A stretch of DNA of 64,000 nt from Paulownia fortunei (Eukaryota > Streptophyta > Magnoliopsida > Lamiales > Paulowniaceae), in the NCBI GenBank assembly GCA_019321725.1, contig CM033120.1:14972278-15036277 (forward strand). Reading direction: 5' to 3'. Shown here one piece after another: positions 23,983 through 35,985 of this stretch (position 1 is the first letter of the stretch; each line of letters begins with the position of its first letter). The notes beneath the pieces were generated by a model. It was not told where the DNA came from. It did not search any database and saw nothing but the letters and a program-made list of their open reading frames with translations. Made by a program: the position numbers and the translations under genes.

Positions 23983-26602
23983 ATGGGCTTGTTCAATTCT
24001 CTGTTGGGACAAGATGCCAGAAGATTTATCAAAAGAAAAGATAGTGATGCAGGCGAAGCAGGTCTGTTCTTTTTCTTAAAAGTTCTCTTCATGAATTTTT
24101 CTGCATTGGGTTCTTCTTGAAGCTGTGTGAATTTTTTACTATAAATAATTTCTCTTTTTAACCCTGCATGGGTAATATTTTCTTTGTTATTCACCACCGT
24201 GTATACTGAGATTGATGGATGCTGCTCTGCCTCTGGGGGCTGATTTTGTCAATGATCAGTCGAACCTCAGTTGCTGTTTTTTGTATTCATATGCAAAAGG
24301 AATTGACTTCTGAATTAATTATTGTCTGAGTCCTAAAAAAAAAAATTGATTTAATCCTATTTAATCCTCGCTTAATTTTCTTTTTCCTGCATGAAATGCT
24401 ATGATGTCATTTAGAAAAAGATAAACTGGTTTGCAGAAAACCTTCTTATTTGAAATTAATGGTTTGGAGCTGGTAATATGTCTTTTACCAGACAACAAAG
24501 TTGAATAACTATGGAAAATCTGATGTTCACTTTTCTGATTCCACATTCATTTTCATATCATATTGTCATGGATTTATACATTGACGACTGGTCCAATCAC
24601 ATCATACTATATACTGGCGATCGCCAAAATGAAATATTTTCCTAGTAACTTTCTTTCTAATTTTTCTGTAGACCTAAGTGATGACCAAAAGTTTGTATTT
24701 CCTGAACATTTAGACAACAAAGCCAACCAAACTAGATCTTAAGTTTTGATATTTTTTTCTTGTCATTATATTAATTTTCCTGTATCATCTGACTACCAGG
24801 TCGTGCGTTGGAAGAACTCAGAAGTTCTCTTTATAATGAGCTTCGGACTACAGAAGGAGCCAAGCGCCAACAACAGCGTTTTTGTGGACCGATTGTGGCA
24901 ATGACCTTCAATTTTATGGTTGCTGTTGGGATTATTCTGGGAAACAAATTCGTGTGTATTTTATTCCTTACATTCACTTATTTTTTCAATAGGTTTCTTT
25001 TTCCTAGAAGTAGGTTTAGATTTCAAGCTTCACCAAGTTGTGTGAGGATTCATTAATAACTAGATTGCAATGGGCTAATGCAGGCAGGATCAAGGTTCCC
25101 TGTCAATGATCCTTTAAAACAAATTAATCTATAGTTCCTTATGTTTTTCCCTTTCTCCTTTTTCTGTCCCTTCTTTTTATTAATCTTATTAGTTGCTTCC
25201 AATTCTGTGTGGATTAGGTGACTATCGGTTGAAATTTACTAGTGCTTTGTAGACCAAAATTTTGGATTGACCTCTAGTTCATTTAGTCTGACTTACTTCA
25301 TCAACAACACAGGTTATGGGGAAAGTTGGATTCAATTTTCCAATATTTCTCACGCTAATCCACTACACGACTGCTTGGGTTTTACTTGCCATTTTCAAGG
25401 CACTCTCGTTGCTTCCAGTCTCTCCTCCGTCTAAATCTACACCATTCTCATCATTGTTTGCTTTGGGTGCTGTCATGGCTTTTGCCTCTGGACTTGCAAA
25501 CACTAGCTTAAAGCATAACAGGTCCTTATCCAAGTTATATCTTTGAGACTTCTTAATTCCACTTGGAATATTATTGTGTTTCCTCATTCACCTCTTGTGC
25601 AGTGTTGGTTTCTACCAGATGGCTAAAATTGCAGTCACTCCAACCATCGTTACTGCAGAATTTACTCTTTTCAGAAAGACCATATCATTCAGCAAGGTAA
25701 ACCAAAGTTTACTTTCGGAGGGGTATTAGATATATAACTTCATTATCATGGAGATATTTACTTCAAAGTCATGCACGAATGTAGGTTGTTGCTCTCGTTG
25801 TTGTCTCATTCGGTGTGGCTGTTGCAACTGTTACAGACTTAGAATTCAACATATTCGGTGCTTGTATTGCAGTTGCCTGGATAATTCCAAGTGCCATTAA
25901 CAAAATACTCTGGTCTAATCTGCAGCAGCAAGGCAATTGGACTGCTCTTGCGTAAGTAAACACATTATACATTTCTGATGATTGACCACACTGTTATTCA
26001 GAACAAAAAGTTCCTCAATGTAGGTTGATGTGGAAGACAACCCCCATCACAATCTTCTTCTTAGTAGCTCTTATGCCATGGTTAGACCCTCCGGGAGTAT
26101 TGTCTTTCAAGTGGGACGTCACAAACACAACTGCAATTCTAATATCCGCTTTGCTTGGCTTTCTCTTGCAATGGTCCGGAGCTTTAGCACTTGGGTAGGA
26201 AATTCTATCCTCACCTCTCAAACCATCTAATCCACATTTTCACTTAATTTTTGGCATTTTTGAGCCTTGTGTTTCAAGTAGGAATTGGATTATTAGTAGA
26301 CGCTTTAGTTCTACTTGTGCAGTGCTACTTCTGCAACATCGCATGTCATTCTTGGGCAATTCAAAACTTGTGTCATCCTACTTGGAGGATATCTGCTTTT
26401 TGGTTCTGATCCAGGACTTGTGAGCATTATTGGTGCTGTTCTAGCTCTTTCTGGAATGTCAGTTTACACGTCTCTTAATCTGGCGGAATCAAGTGAGAAG
26501 GCAAGTAATCTGCTTCCAAATCAAAACTTACCTTCTGTAAAGCCCAAGAGTATTGAAGATGAAGAGAAACCAGTCGCTGAGGATAATTCAAGTGCTGTTT
26601 GA
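23983..26602 (+). CDS. Nucleotide-sugar / triose-phosphate-type transporter (7 exons, 383 aa)
   Basis: Exons are 23983-24061, 24800-24951, 25313-25521, 25603-25696, 25785-25951, 26024-26194 and 26323-26602, in phase, giving 383 residues. It is a multi-spanning membrane protein of the drug/metabolite transporter superfamily (EamA/TPT fold). Visible hydrophobic helices include VAMTFNFMVAVGIILGN, FPIFLTLIHYTTAWVLLAIF, FGACIAVAWIIPSAINKILW, ITIFFLVALMPWL, ILISALLGFLLQWSGALALG and SIIGAVLALSGMSVY. The pattern TSATSHVILGQFKTCVILLGGY is typical of plant nucleotide-sugar transporters, which exchange a nucleotide sugar for a nucleoside monophosphate across Golgi or ER membranes. I recall close plant relatives annotated as nucleotide-sugar uncharacterized transporters; the substrate cannot be read from sequence. 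The N-terminus (MGLFNSLLGQDARRFIKRKDSDAGEAG) and acidic C-terminal tail are cytosolic-looking. An out-of-frame ATG lies 8 nt upstream at 23975. A TTC microsatellite sits in the 3' untranslated region. Confidence 0.92.
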
Positions 26603-27470
26603 GCTTTAAGACCCTGTGGATCTTCTTCTTCTTCTTCTTCTTCTGGTAAGCTTTATTACTTGAGAACTTCGACTTTTCTGGCTACGTTGATACTTCGAGT
26701 TTGAGTTTGTATAGAAGTGCTTACTGATTCATAAGACGATGATTCAGATTCAGAAGAATTTCCTTGACATATGTACAGATTTCAATAGTTGCATATTAAG
26801 ACAATTTTTGATTAAAAAATAAGGAAATGTTGCTGTGATAATTGATGCTTGCCCAGGTATGTCTGAAGCTAAAATTTAATTGCAATGTATTCACTTTTAA
26901 AGCATAGAATATATGAATTAAATCCACTTGGGATGAAAAGAGTTGAACGTATAGATCGTCATTTTTGTCATTCTTGTATAATATGATTATATTAATCCAA
27001 TCAAAAATACACAATTGGACTTCCATTCTACCAAAAATTTCATCCCATCTGTTAGATAAGGCAAAGATTCATCAGCAATGCATAGCAGATTGTATAAACT
27101 TGACGTTCACTTGAAAACTGAGACTTCCATTTGTGCTAGAGCTTATCATAATCAAGAATCGATCATAATTATGCAAATTCATTACCATTTGATAGAACAC
27201 AACGGCGACAATATATCTACACTTAAAAAATACAAAAGCTTGTAAAGGGTCGACAGAATAAGTCTTCTTCTAGTTCTAGGATTAGCCAGTCCTCAGATCT
27301 CCTCATCATTCATCATCATATGAGTCGCTCTCTATATAAGGTCCATTCATGATAATATCTTGACTAAGAATACACCCAATAATTCTTTCATATATCTCAA
27401 ATTAATAATTCAAGTTCCCCCAATAATTCATGACTATTATTGCACGCTACGTATCCTTCTTTGTAAAAAT

Positions 27471-27491
27471 TATATATATATATATATATAT
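27471..27491. repeat. (TA)n microsatellite
   Basis: Pure TA dinucleotide run in intergenic DNA. Confidence 0.95.
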
Positions 27492-27817
27492 GTATGAACG
27501 TATACCTCTTAGTGTAGTGGATGTGATAGGGGAGTTTACCTAGTCCAAGACTATAAAGAGAGTATTTTTGAGCCCACCCTTGTACCATTGTGTTTGAAAT
27601 TGGACCATCCATATCTAGCAAATCAGATAGTTTCAAGACTATTTTAAACCAATAAACTTCCTTCCAGTCTTCCACCCCAATCATGAATTTTTTATTTTTT
27701 ATTCTTTAATTTACTAATTTCTATCTTCAATATATAATATTTAAAATTAAAGAATTCCTTCCGTATCAAACTCTTGTTTTCCCATGCTCTTCAAACATAA
27801 TCAAATCGTTGCAATCA

Positions 27818-27842
27818 AAATAATAATAATAATAATAATAAT
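27818..27842. repeat. (AAT)n microsatellite
   Basis: Eight AAT units just downstream of the MYB exon on the minus strand. Confidence 0.95.
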
Positions 27843-27903
27843 CAAATAGTCTGATTAAGAAAAGCAAAAAAGAAGAAACAATTATTTTGCACTTGAATTT
27901 TTT

Positions 27904-28254
27904 TTACCTATGTTCATCTTCGGTCCACGGTCTAGCTGCCTTTCTCTGCATCCCTACCTGCTTCTTCTCAGATTTAGGGTTTTTCTGGGGCTCTGATGAT
28001 CGGAATCCATCCTTATCCGCATACTCCGGCAACTCAATCAACCCTGCTTGGATCGCCGCTACATCATCCAACAATACGGCGAAGTGCTGTTCAATTTCCG
28101 CAGCTGTTTTCGTTCCAAGCCTCGCCGCGATTCTCTCCCATCGGTTCGAGCAATCTCCGGGAAATTCCACCAGACCATCTTCGAATTGCTTGTTTTCTTC
28201 CCACGTCCACCTTGAATTCTCCGCTTCAGAATCAGTCCCACTCGAATCAACCAT
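27904..28254 (-). CDS. MYB-related (DIVARICATA/SRM1-type) first exon, possibly a gene remnant
   Basis: The open frame encodes 116 residues. It begins MVDSSGTDSEAENSRW and contains a complete plant-type first MYB/SANT repeat, from SRWTWEENKQFEDGLVEF through NRWERIAARLGTKTAAEIEQHF to VLLDDVAAIQAG. A basic linker follows (KNPKSEKKQVGMQRKAARP). The frame then enters the second repeat (PWTEDEHR) and stops. At that point the sequence is CATAG/gtaaaa, a good splice donor at 27908, where the intron of this family is expected. A normal gene would continue with LFLxGLxKxGKGDWR and SHAQKYF, but no clear exon of that kind lies in the next 1.3 kb before the neighbouring transporter gene. Either the second exon has decayed or been lost, or it lies beyond recognisable distance. 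If unspliced, a 116-residue single-repeat protein would result. Confidence 0.7.
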   Translation of the reverse strand: MVDSSGTDSEAENSRWTWEENKQFEDGLVEFPGDCSNRWERIAARLGTKTAAEIEQHFAVLLDDVAAIQAGLIELPEYADKDGFRSSEPQKNPKSEKKQVGMQRKAARPWTEDEHR

Positions 28255-29796
28255 CCTGCTGTTCTCTTTTTTTTTTTCCTTCTTTAAACCTTCTTCAATG
28301 TCACTGGTACAATTTGAATGTAGAAGGGACCCTCCAGTTTCGAATCAAGAATCCGTACATGGCGATTATGGAGAGTTTTTTCTTTACCTTTTCCTTATTT
28401 TGGGCCAGCACTGAATTATCGTGGATTGTGCAATCTGCTGATGGCAAATTTGCTACCAAATTCTTGTGAGCAATATGATCGTAATTACTTAGTTTTTTGT
28501 TTTTTTTTTTAATAAAAAAGCGAATATCAGCGGGTTAGATTTGCTTTTTAAATTATTTTTTTTTGGAAACGGGCCAACTCGTATCTAACCCGTTGGGATA
28601 TTCTGCCACCAAAACATATTTTTTCTTTTTCCTTTTTTTTTTGTTATTGATATTTTCTTCTAAAGAATAGTAGCAATCAATTTTTTTCATGGTGTCTGCT
28701 TTTCTTTTCTAATTATTATTGCTGTGGTTGATGTTTTATGATTTCTCGTTTCATAACAGAGTGTATCGGGTGGATGAATGGTAAACCTACACTCAATACA
28801 TATTATAATAGGTAAAATATTCATTTGATCGATGTTTTAGGTAGGAAAATTTTAAATTTTTGAACTCAATATTATATGTGATCTAAATATTTCAAATCTA
28901 GAAATAATCCCAAAATAATTGATTCTATAGCATAATAATAATAATAATAATTTATTCATTTTTAAAAATTAATTGACTAATATTATATAAAAGTAAGCCA
29001 AAAATCAAAGGATCATTATTATAAATTAATTTAAAATAAAAAAAATTGACTTTATATTATAGCAAAGAGAGTAATTATTTTTTTAAAGTATTATTGCAAT
29101 TGATAATTTAAGAATTTGAAGACTGGTAAAATTTTGAACTCTATTTTATTTACATACAAAAGTTTGACACTATATCCAATAAAATGGGCCACTACCATTT
29201 CCATCCCACTTTGCTTGTCTCTGGATTTGTAATGAACCAATTTACCTTCAATGGGATCTCTAACCCACTAGGGCTTATTTTCTTGCCTTGATTGGTTAGT
29301 CAATTGAGATTGTACCTTAAGTCTAGACAAAGCCACAAGGTTGGGTTGTGTACTTGTGTTTTGCCAATATTCCATGATCTATAATTGAATTCGTACGAAT
29401 TTTCTTAAAAAATAATTTTTTTGAATTTTTTTATTTTTTCATCATTCTATGTATTACTTTAGGAGGGAGTGTTTTTGAAATAATAAGCTTTATTATTTTT
29501 TTTTCTTTTGATATTTCCTTATGAGGGATTTTTGGAAAAGCAAATTGAAAACTTATTAGTTTTTAGTCCTATATTCAGTTTATGGTATTCCTTAATCGTA
29601 TTTGCTAATCGATATCCTGCCCTGAAATAATTAAGTAGAAAGAATTAGTATTCCCTTAATGCAAAATATATAGTAATTATTATTAACTCTAGAATAGAAG
29701 AATTTGTGAAGACTTAAGGTCTTCACAAAAAAATCCAAAAACTTAAAATAAAGGCGTCAATACTTTGCTTCAATCTTGAATATATCACTTCATGAT
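28255..29796. other. AT-rich intergenic DNA
   Basis: The stretch 28255-28480 is the promoter and leader side of the MYB exon. The remainder is very AT-rich with poly-T runs and an ATA repeat at about 28930-28951. No gene was recognised. Confidence 0.45.
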
Positions 29797-30170
29797 CATT
29801 ACAAGAAATTTGTATTTTAGTAATGAAATTTTTCATCACTAATAATGGATATTTCATCGTTAAAATATATTAGTGATGAAAAAAATTTGTCGTAAAAATC
29901 GCCGCAATAAAAGAGTAAGAAAAAAAAGTATTAGCGTTGAAAATATAGACATTAATGGTTAAATTTAGCGGCGGAATATTTTGTCGCTGAAAATGAAACT
30001 TTCGTCGTTAGCGACGAAATCTAACCAATTTCATCGTTAAAATATTTAAAAAATTTAAATATTAAATAGATACTTTTTAAATTTAGCAACTAAATCGTCT
30101 TGTCATTGCTAACAGAAGTAATTTAGCGACAACTGGCTGAACAATATTGGTCGCTAAAATAATAATTTGT
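29797..30170. mobile_element. CACTA-like terminal/subterminal relic
   Basis: The segment opens with CATTACAAGAAAT, one base from the common plant CACTA end CACTACAAGAAAT. It then shows repeated, inverted short words of the kind found in CACTA subterminal regions: TTAGTGATGAAA and TTTCATCAC, TTAGCGGCGG, CGTTAGCGACGAAAT, TTAGCGACAA and GGTCGCTAAAAT. The opposite end and any transposase are absent, so this is a fragment. It lies about 240 bp beyond the stop codon of the minus-strand GDSL gene. Confidence 0.55.
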
Positions 30171-30411
30171 GTTTTAAGACTTCGGGACGACATGTTTTAT
30201 TATTCGTCTTTTAAGTGAATAAAGTTAAAAAAAAAAATTAATGACGAATGAAGTTAAGAGTAACTCTAATGAAACAAGTGATGAAATTTTAAACAAAAAT
30301 CGTAGTTATTAGATATGATCTTCCGTAGCTGTGTTTCTTTAATCAAGGATTAATACCTTAAACCTAAACAATATCATCATAGCCGAGTCTATAAGCGCAG
30401 AGAGTAGTAGT

Positions 30412-32426
30412 TCAGAAATGGCAGTGCAGGTTGCTGAAGAGGTCATGCACCAACCAGCCAGCCATTATCTTGTATCCTTCTTGTGTCAAATGCACCCCAT
30501 CCCAGCTCACGTATCGATGAGGATCCGCACAAACGGGAACATCAGGAGCTCCACACATTCTTGTCAAGTTGAAATGATATTTACCTCCAATTCCACAACA
30601 AGCTCTTTCTGTATGATCAATTCCTGCACACACATGAAGTCAATTGTTGTTCCCTTGAAGAATTTTTAATGTTGCCTGTCAGTTCATGTGTATACAAATA
30701 TGGCTAGCTACTGAGACATACCATGTGACTTGGCAAACTGGAGCAGGAATTGGTAAGCGTTGTAATAATCAGCATAGACAATAATAGCATTTGGGCTTTC
30801 TTGTTTGAGCTTGTGAATGCCTTGCCGCAGCTGTTCATTGTGGTACATTGCAAAGTCATTCAGTTGCTTCAGACATTGATTTCCATCATATGCTGTGGAT
30901 ATGTTGGTTTGGAAAGCTGTCTTGTAAATTGGGAGGCAGCCAATGGGAAAGTTTCCGGGCACCACCACTCTTCTACCCCCATAACTAATTGATTTCTGAT
31001 TCAAAGTACCATATAAGATATTACAAGTCTAATTGTATCATACACACTCAATACGAAGATTTTTACAGTGGGTTTCAAGAATTATGTCTGTGTTATGACA
31101 GATCAGCACTAGTTATGATGAACTTACCCTAACACCATTCATAATGGCATTAACAACCTCAGGCACCATGTCTCTCAACTCCTCCATCGTTTTCCCTTGG
31201 AATATCGCGTAGTTGTAGTCATTCCCACCAACTTCTCCGACCATGAAAAGGGCGTTTTGGAGTTTCTCAGCACAATCTGTTAATTGAGGGAAAAAAAGTT
31301 GTTTAGAACGATGATAGGTTGTCAATAATAGTACCAGGTTAATTAATTGTAATTAACCTCTGTGATTATAACAAATGGAGTTGAGATGAGTGGACATCCA
31401 ATCCAATTGCACACTGAGAGAGCTGGTTGTCACCGGAGACAATATATGTTTACTGCCCAAAACCTCCGACGGCAATGCGGTGGAACCTGCCACCGCAAAG
31501 TTGACTCCATGCCTAAAATCACCATTTATATCTTTGTAGGGTGCCAGAAAAGGAAGCCCAGCAGCCATTGCTGTTATAATTTAAAAGATCAAAAACTTAC
31601 ATTAGCTCTTCCAAAATTTATACAAATATATATACACGATTCATTATTTAATAAAAATAAACATATTTTATATGACTAAAAGAAAGAATAATTACTTTCA
31701 GTTATTATTTCCGCCATTGGCTAAAGTAATCAAGAAAAGGAGTTGGGAAAAGTTTCTATTTCCAACAGATCAGTTCGCCAAGATTTAATCAACAAAAAAC
31801 TGGCCAACATGGGATTTTCCAAACGACCTTCTCAACCTATTCAGTTTACGATAGGGTTTAGTTACATTAATGTATATAATTGAAAACGGAGCAAAACCTG
31901 TAAAATTTAAGGATGTTAAAAGAAAATTGCCTTTTCTAAGAAACCTTTTTTTTTTTTTTTTTCAATTAAAATTTGTAAATCTTGTTTTCTCTAAGGTTAT
32001 TCGAACAAAGGGAAACATCAAGATGCAACAACAACTTTCAAATAAGATTAATGGAACAAGAAAGAGTTAATTAAAATAAACATATCATGAACAAGTAGTA
32101 ACATAGTATAAATTCAGAGGTTATAATAAGATGTTACCTATATAATCAATCATAAGAAGGCCATTGGAGCAACGGCCGGTAGCATTCTTGAAGAAGGTCT
32201 CACCATAGGGCAGTCTCCCAAAGGCGGTGGACGCCCCAATCGGAACCTCCCGGATCAAATTTCCGGTGTCGGAAATCGAGTCTCCGAGTTGATATATCCG
32301 ATCAAACTTGCAAATCTTCAAAGGATGAGCATCAATACTTCCAGGGGGACCAAAACAAAGAAAGGAAAAGCAGAGAACAAGAATCACTAGGACAAGTTTG
32401 TTGATGAGAGTTGAAGCAGAAGCCAT
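30412..32426 (-). CDS. GDSL esterase/lipase, secreted (5 exons, 378 aa)
   Basis: Exons on the minus strand are 32138-32426, 31358-31570, 31128-31276, 30722-30995 and 30412-30623, in phase, giving 378 residues, the usual plant GDSL length. The first 34 or so residues form a signal peptide with a hydrophobic core (LVLVILVLCFSFLCF), so the enzyme should enter the secretory pathway. Block I is LGDSISDTGN with the nucleophile Ser50. Block II is NFAVAGSTALP, block III GGNDYNY, and block V SWDGVHLTQEG supplies Asp and His. All catalytic positions are present. These enzymes hydrolyse ester bonds of lipids or specialised metabolites. The sequence feels closest to the acetylajmalan-esterase-like group, but the substrate is unknown. 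It has a good TATA box 98 bp upstream. A truncated inverted copy lies at 7692-8798. Confidence 0.93.
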
Positions 32427-32523
32427 TCTTCAAAGTTGAAACAAAAAGGTAGAGAGAATAAAAAGAAATATTGCAACGTAAACTCAAAAGCATGATGATG
32501 CATGGATGTGAACATGAGACGTA

Positions 32524-32531
32524 TATTTATA
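32524..32531 (-). promoter_or_regulatory. TATA box of GDSL gene
   Basis: TATAAATA on the minus strand, 98 bp before the start codon at 32426, is at the right place for a core promoter with a leader of about 65 bases. Confidence 0.6.
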
Positions 32532-33200
32532 ATAGTGGAAGATGCATGCATGGCTGTTAGTCTCAATGTCTCGTTAGGATTGATTAGAAATCCTAGTCCT
32601 TCTGGGAAACTAAAATAACTTCTTGATTAGCTAGCTCTCATTGGCCAACCATTTTTTCCTAGTTGTTGTGGGATCTACAAAGTTATAAATCCAATATTAT
32701 ATTTAAGTCATAAATTTTAAAACGTATCATAATCAACATTATCTAATTTATAACACATCACAAGTGATGCATTTTCTATAATAATAAAATTTAAAAATAA
32801 ATTGTTATAAAAAAATTCTAAATATTGTATTAAGTATATACGCTTAATTTCAAGGTTCTAAGAAAATATCATATTTTATTTGAATAAATATTAAAAATAA
32901 ATAAAAAATTGTTACTATGGAGCTGCATCTGAAAACCTTGCCCGCAACATCCTAAAACAAATCTCGAATCCACAAGCAGGCGAAAAGGCGTATAAAAATA
33001 AAAAGAAAAATGAAATTGGCAATACCAATGCGATTTTGATTGAAATTGGAAAAGACCGAAGCCCAAGAAATGCGACTTAGTGCCGGACCTCGGGGAGTAG
33101 AAAGTGCTACAAAGGCTACACTCCAAATCCAGAACCAAAACAATCCGCTCCCCTTCTCCCCCTTTGCTATCAACCCCAATTAATTCGGACTCAGTGAGTC
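32532..33200. other. Intergenic region between divergent GDSL and EMC8/9 genes
   Basis: This roughly 0.7-kb stretch lies between the two divergent start regions. It is AT-rich except near 33040-33200, which is the EMC8/9 leader. Antisense open frames at 32869-33179 look like chance. Confidence 0.5.
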
Positions 33201-35324
33201 ATGAGCGGCGAATCGCGGTACGTGATCCACCAGAACGCCTACCTGAAGCTGGTCCTCCACGCACTAAAGCACCGCACCTCCGCCGTCAACGGCGTCCTCC
33301 TCGGCCGTTCATCCGCCGATGTCGCTGCCGTCGAGGTCGTTGACTCCGTCCCCCTCTTCCATTCCCAGATCGGCCTCCTTCCTCCCCTCGAAATTGCCCT
33401 CATTATGGTCAGTCAGTCGATAGTGAAAGCAATCCACTGTTTGTTTATTAGTTGTTTTGAGTTAAAGTTTGAATTTGAAATTTGAATGTTATAGATAGAG
33501 GAGTATTATGGGGAAAAGGGATTGAGTATCGTGGGTTATTTTCATGCTAATGAGAAGTACGATGATTTCGAGCTTGCTAGTGTCGCTAAGAATATTGGCG
33601 ATCACATAACCCGGTATTTTCCTCAGGCTGCGCTGCTCTTGGTGCGTTTTCTTAGAGTGGAATTCGTTTGAAAATTTGTTAGTAGCTTAAAATTCAATTT
33701 GTGGGCAAATGGTTGATACTTTAAAATTGTGGATTTTTCAGTTAGATAATAAAAGGCTCGAGGATTTAGCCAAGGGAAAAGACCGAAGTCCCGTGATGCA
33801 GGTGATTTGTGCTACAATTTTTAACTCGGCTATTTTAAATGTTTGTTTTATTCATCTCTGGTGGTAAAAAGTAGATTTTCCCTTAAATAATTCCAAACAT
33901 TGACTGTATATGTTTTGTGATCCTCGGCTAGTTATTGATTGAGATTAAGCAGAAAGGTAAAAATAGTGTCAACCTATTGAAATCTATTGATTCATAATTG
34001 CAATGAACACCTAAAACTTCTGCTCCTTAAGATAGAAGAAGTAAAAGTTCACAAAGCTAATCTCGAAAAAATTTATTTTCCTAAATCATCGACATTATTG
34101 TATTTATGTTTTGCCAATACTTAGTGTGACCCAAATGATATATAAACCTTTTAAGCAATTTAGTGTAGTTTTCCATACTTGTCTTATTAATTGACAACAT
34201 AATGCAGTTTGATGTTTTGTACCATTCAGTTAAAGAGGCACTATGAGAATGTTTCATTGACATATTTATTGGTGTGTAACCCACATATACTTGATATATA
34301 CTCACTTGCACCGTGGACATACCCCACGGTAAATGTATGGGCAACACATGCACAAATGTAGATGTTTTAGTGGAGTACAATGGCATTGTATTTATCAATA
34401 TTCCAGAATATCAAAAGAAAAGGCACCTTCTCTTATCTTATACTCATATATGTACGTATATTTGGACTTCTTCCATCTAGCACTGTGTGGAATTTTAAGA
34501 TGATTAAGAGCCTTAGTGTGTCTAGCTATCTACCCTTTGAGTTTAACACTCCCTTCAATGAGCACCTTAGTTATATATATTGTGTCAAACATATCATTTT
34601 TTGCAATTTTTAATTGATCATGCACATCACGTTTTATTTTCTGTTACACAGTCTGGCCAATCTTAAGGTAGAGTCAGTCTGAACTAAAGCGCAGAGAAGC
34701 CTGGATTTTCATTCCACGCAGCCTAATTCATCAGGACCTTCATTTTCCTAAACTAGGTTGAAGGCTGCACAACCACTCTCATTCTCAATAAAATTGGGTT
34801 TGAGGTTTTACCAAAAAAATAGAACTGTGATCTTTGTGCTCTGTTGTGTCCATGTTATGCTCTTAGGCACTTTATCTTGTTTATATTGCAACTCCTCTTT
34901 CTTTCTCTCTGGCTGCTTTCTTTTTATTTGGGGGAAAGGGGATTGTTTGTAACCCAAATAACTCGCAGTATTTTAAAATGGATTTTTGTTATTGAAAAAC
35001 TTGTGCATTGTGTCCCACTTTATTGCTTAGCTTTACTCCAAGGATGCATCTAGTTGGAAGCTAGTTGGATCAAAGGGAAGCAACCAGCTCATTGTCAAGG
35101 AGCCTTCAGCAAATACAGTGCTTTTGGATTACATCTCATCTGAGAAATGGAAGGACATCATAGACTTTGATGACCACTTGGATGACATCAGCAAGTAAGA
35201 GCCATTTATTAATTAGTCTCTTCTGTTTATCAAGGATTTAGATTAATTTTTTTATATTGAATTTCATTGCTGAAATTTGAAATGCACTTGTAGGGACTGG
35301 CTGAATTCAGAACTTTTTGAATAA
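33201..35324 (+). CDS. EMC8: ER membrane protein complex subunit 8/9 homologue (5 exons, 202 aa)
   Basis: Exons are 33201-33407, 33495-33641, 33742-33801, 35031-35194 and 35294-35324, in phase, giving 202 residues, close to the family's usual length. EMC8/9 is the cytosolic cap subunit of the ER membrane protein complex, which inserts tail-anchored and multi-pass membrane proteins. The protein is an MPN-like fold (UPF0172): YVIHQNAYLKLVLHALKH, NGVLLG, VDSVPLFHSQIGLLPPLEIAL, IVGYFHANE and, near the end, WKDIIDFDDHLDDISKDWLN. As in the family, the metalloprotease zinc ligands of true JAMM enzymes are not apparent. The ATG at 33201 begins the conserved MSGESRYVI stretch. Intron 3 is long (33802-35030). 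The first exon is unusually GC-rich compared with its surroundings. Confidence 0.94.
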
Positions 35325-35985
35325 GCTTCAAATGTGTCAAGCATATGTACTAGATGTAACAAGTGGTGCTTGATTCTCATTCTTTTCTCGGTTACACCAC
35401 TACTGAGATTTTGGAAGACTAATCGAATATCAAGGTCTGATTGTAGCGACATTTGTGTGGCTTAGAAATTTTGAATATTATTTCATCTCTTTTGTGTTTA
35501 ATGATACTTTCTGAAAGAGACTTCTGATTTCGAATTAGTCCACTTCTTCTGCTCTTACAATTCTAGCATGTGGTTAATGCGCCCTCGTCCTCTTTGTTTT
35601 TGACTTTTTTCTCTTCTTTCATGACCTTGTGGTTCTGTGTGTTGTTGATCATAAATACCTATGATTTGAGAATATCTCAGTTATTTTTATCATCACTTTG
35701 AGTTGGAACTTAATACTATCTAATGAAAAAACCCTTATTATTTGTACAAAAAATTAAAAAGAGCAGCTTCGTACTTGAGCAATACTAATCTTCATAAATA
35801 AGTAAAATCCTGATCAATCAACTGTATGAGTTCAGATTTTCTTATTGTGTAATGTCTCGCAGACATCATCAACCATAGTCCTACAGACAAGACAATCATA
35901 AATCACAAGCCTAGAAACTAATCTTGCAGGTATTTACACGGATAAAACTGCTAAGATAACTTAGTTGTTGTAAGCATCATACATA
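35325..35985. other. Convergent 3' region between EMC8/9 and OPT copy A
   Basis: The two genes converge here, so most of this stretch is probably 3' untranslated sequence of one or the other. No separate feature was seen. Confidence 0.5.

Larger units (their letters stand above)
26603..27907. other. Intergenic DNA with microsatellites
   Basis: The first part is the transporter 3' untranslated region with a CTT repeat at about 26623-26643. A (TA)n tract is at 27471-27491 and an (AAT)n tract at 27818-27842. The minus-strand stretch 27560-27690 has weak resemblance to a second MYB repeat (see findings). No other feature was recognised. Confidence 0.5.

Noticed and set aside
27887..28469. Two long plus-strand open frames opposite the MYB exon
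   Set aside because: They are antisense to a recognisable MYB domain and show no domain themselves.
32869..33179. Minus-strand open frames upstream of EMC8/9
   Set aside because: They overlap the EMC8/9 promoter and leader, lack a family match, and run into AT-rich DNA.
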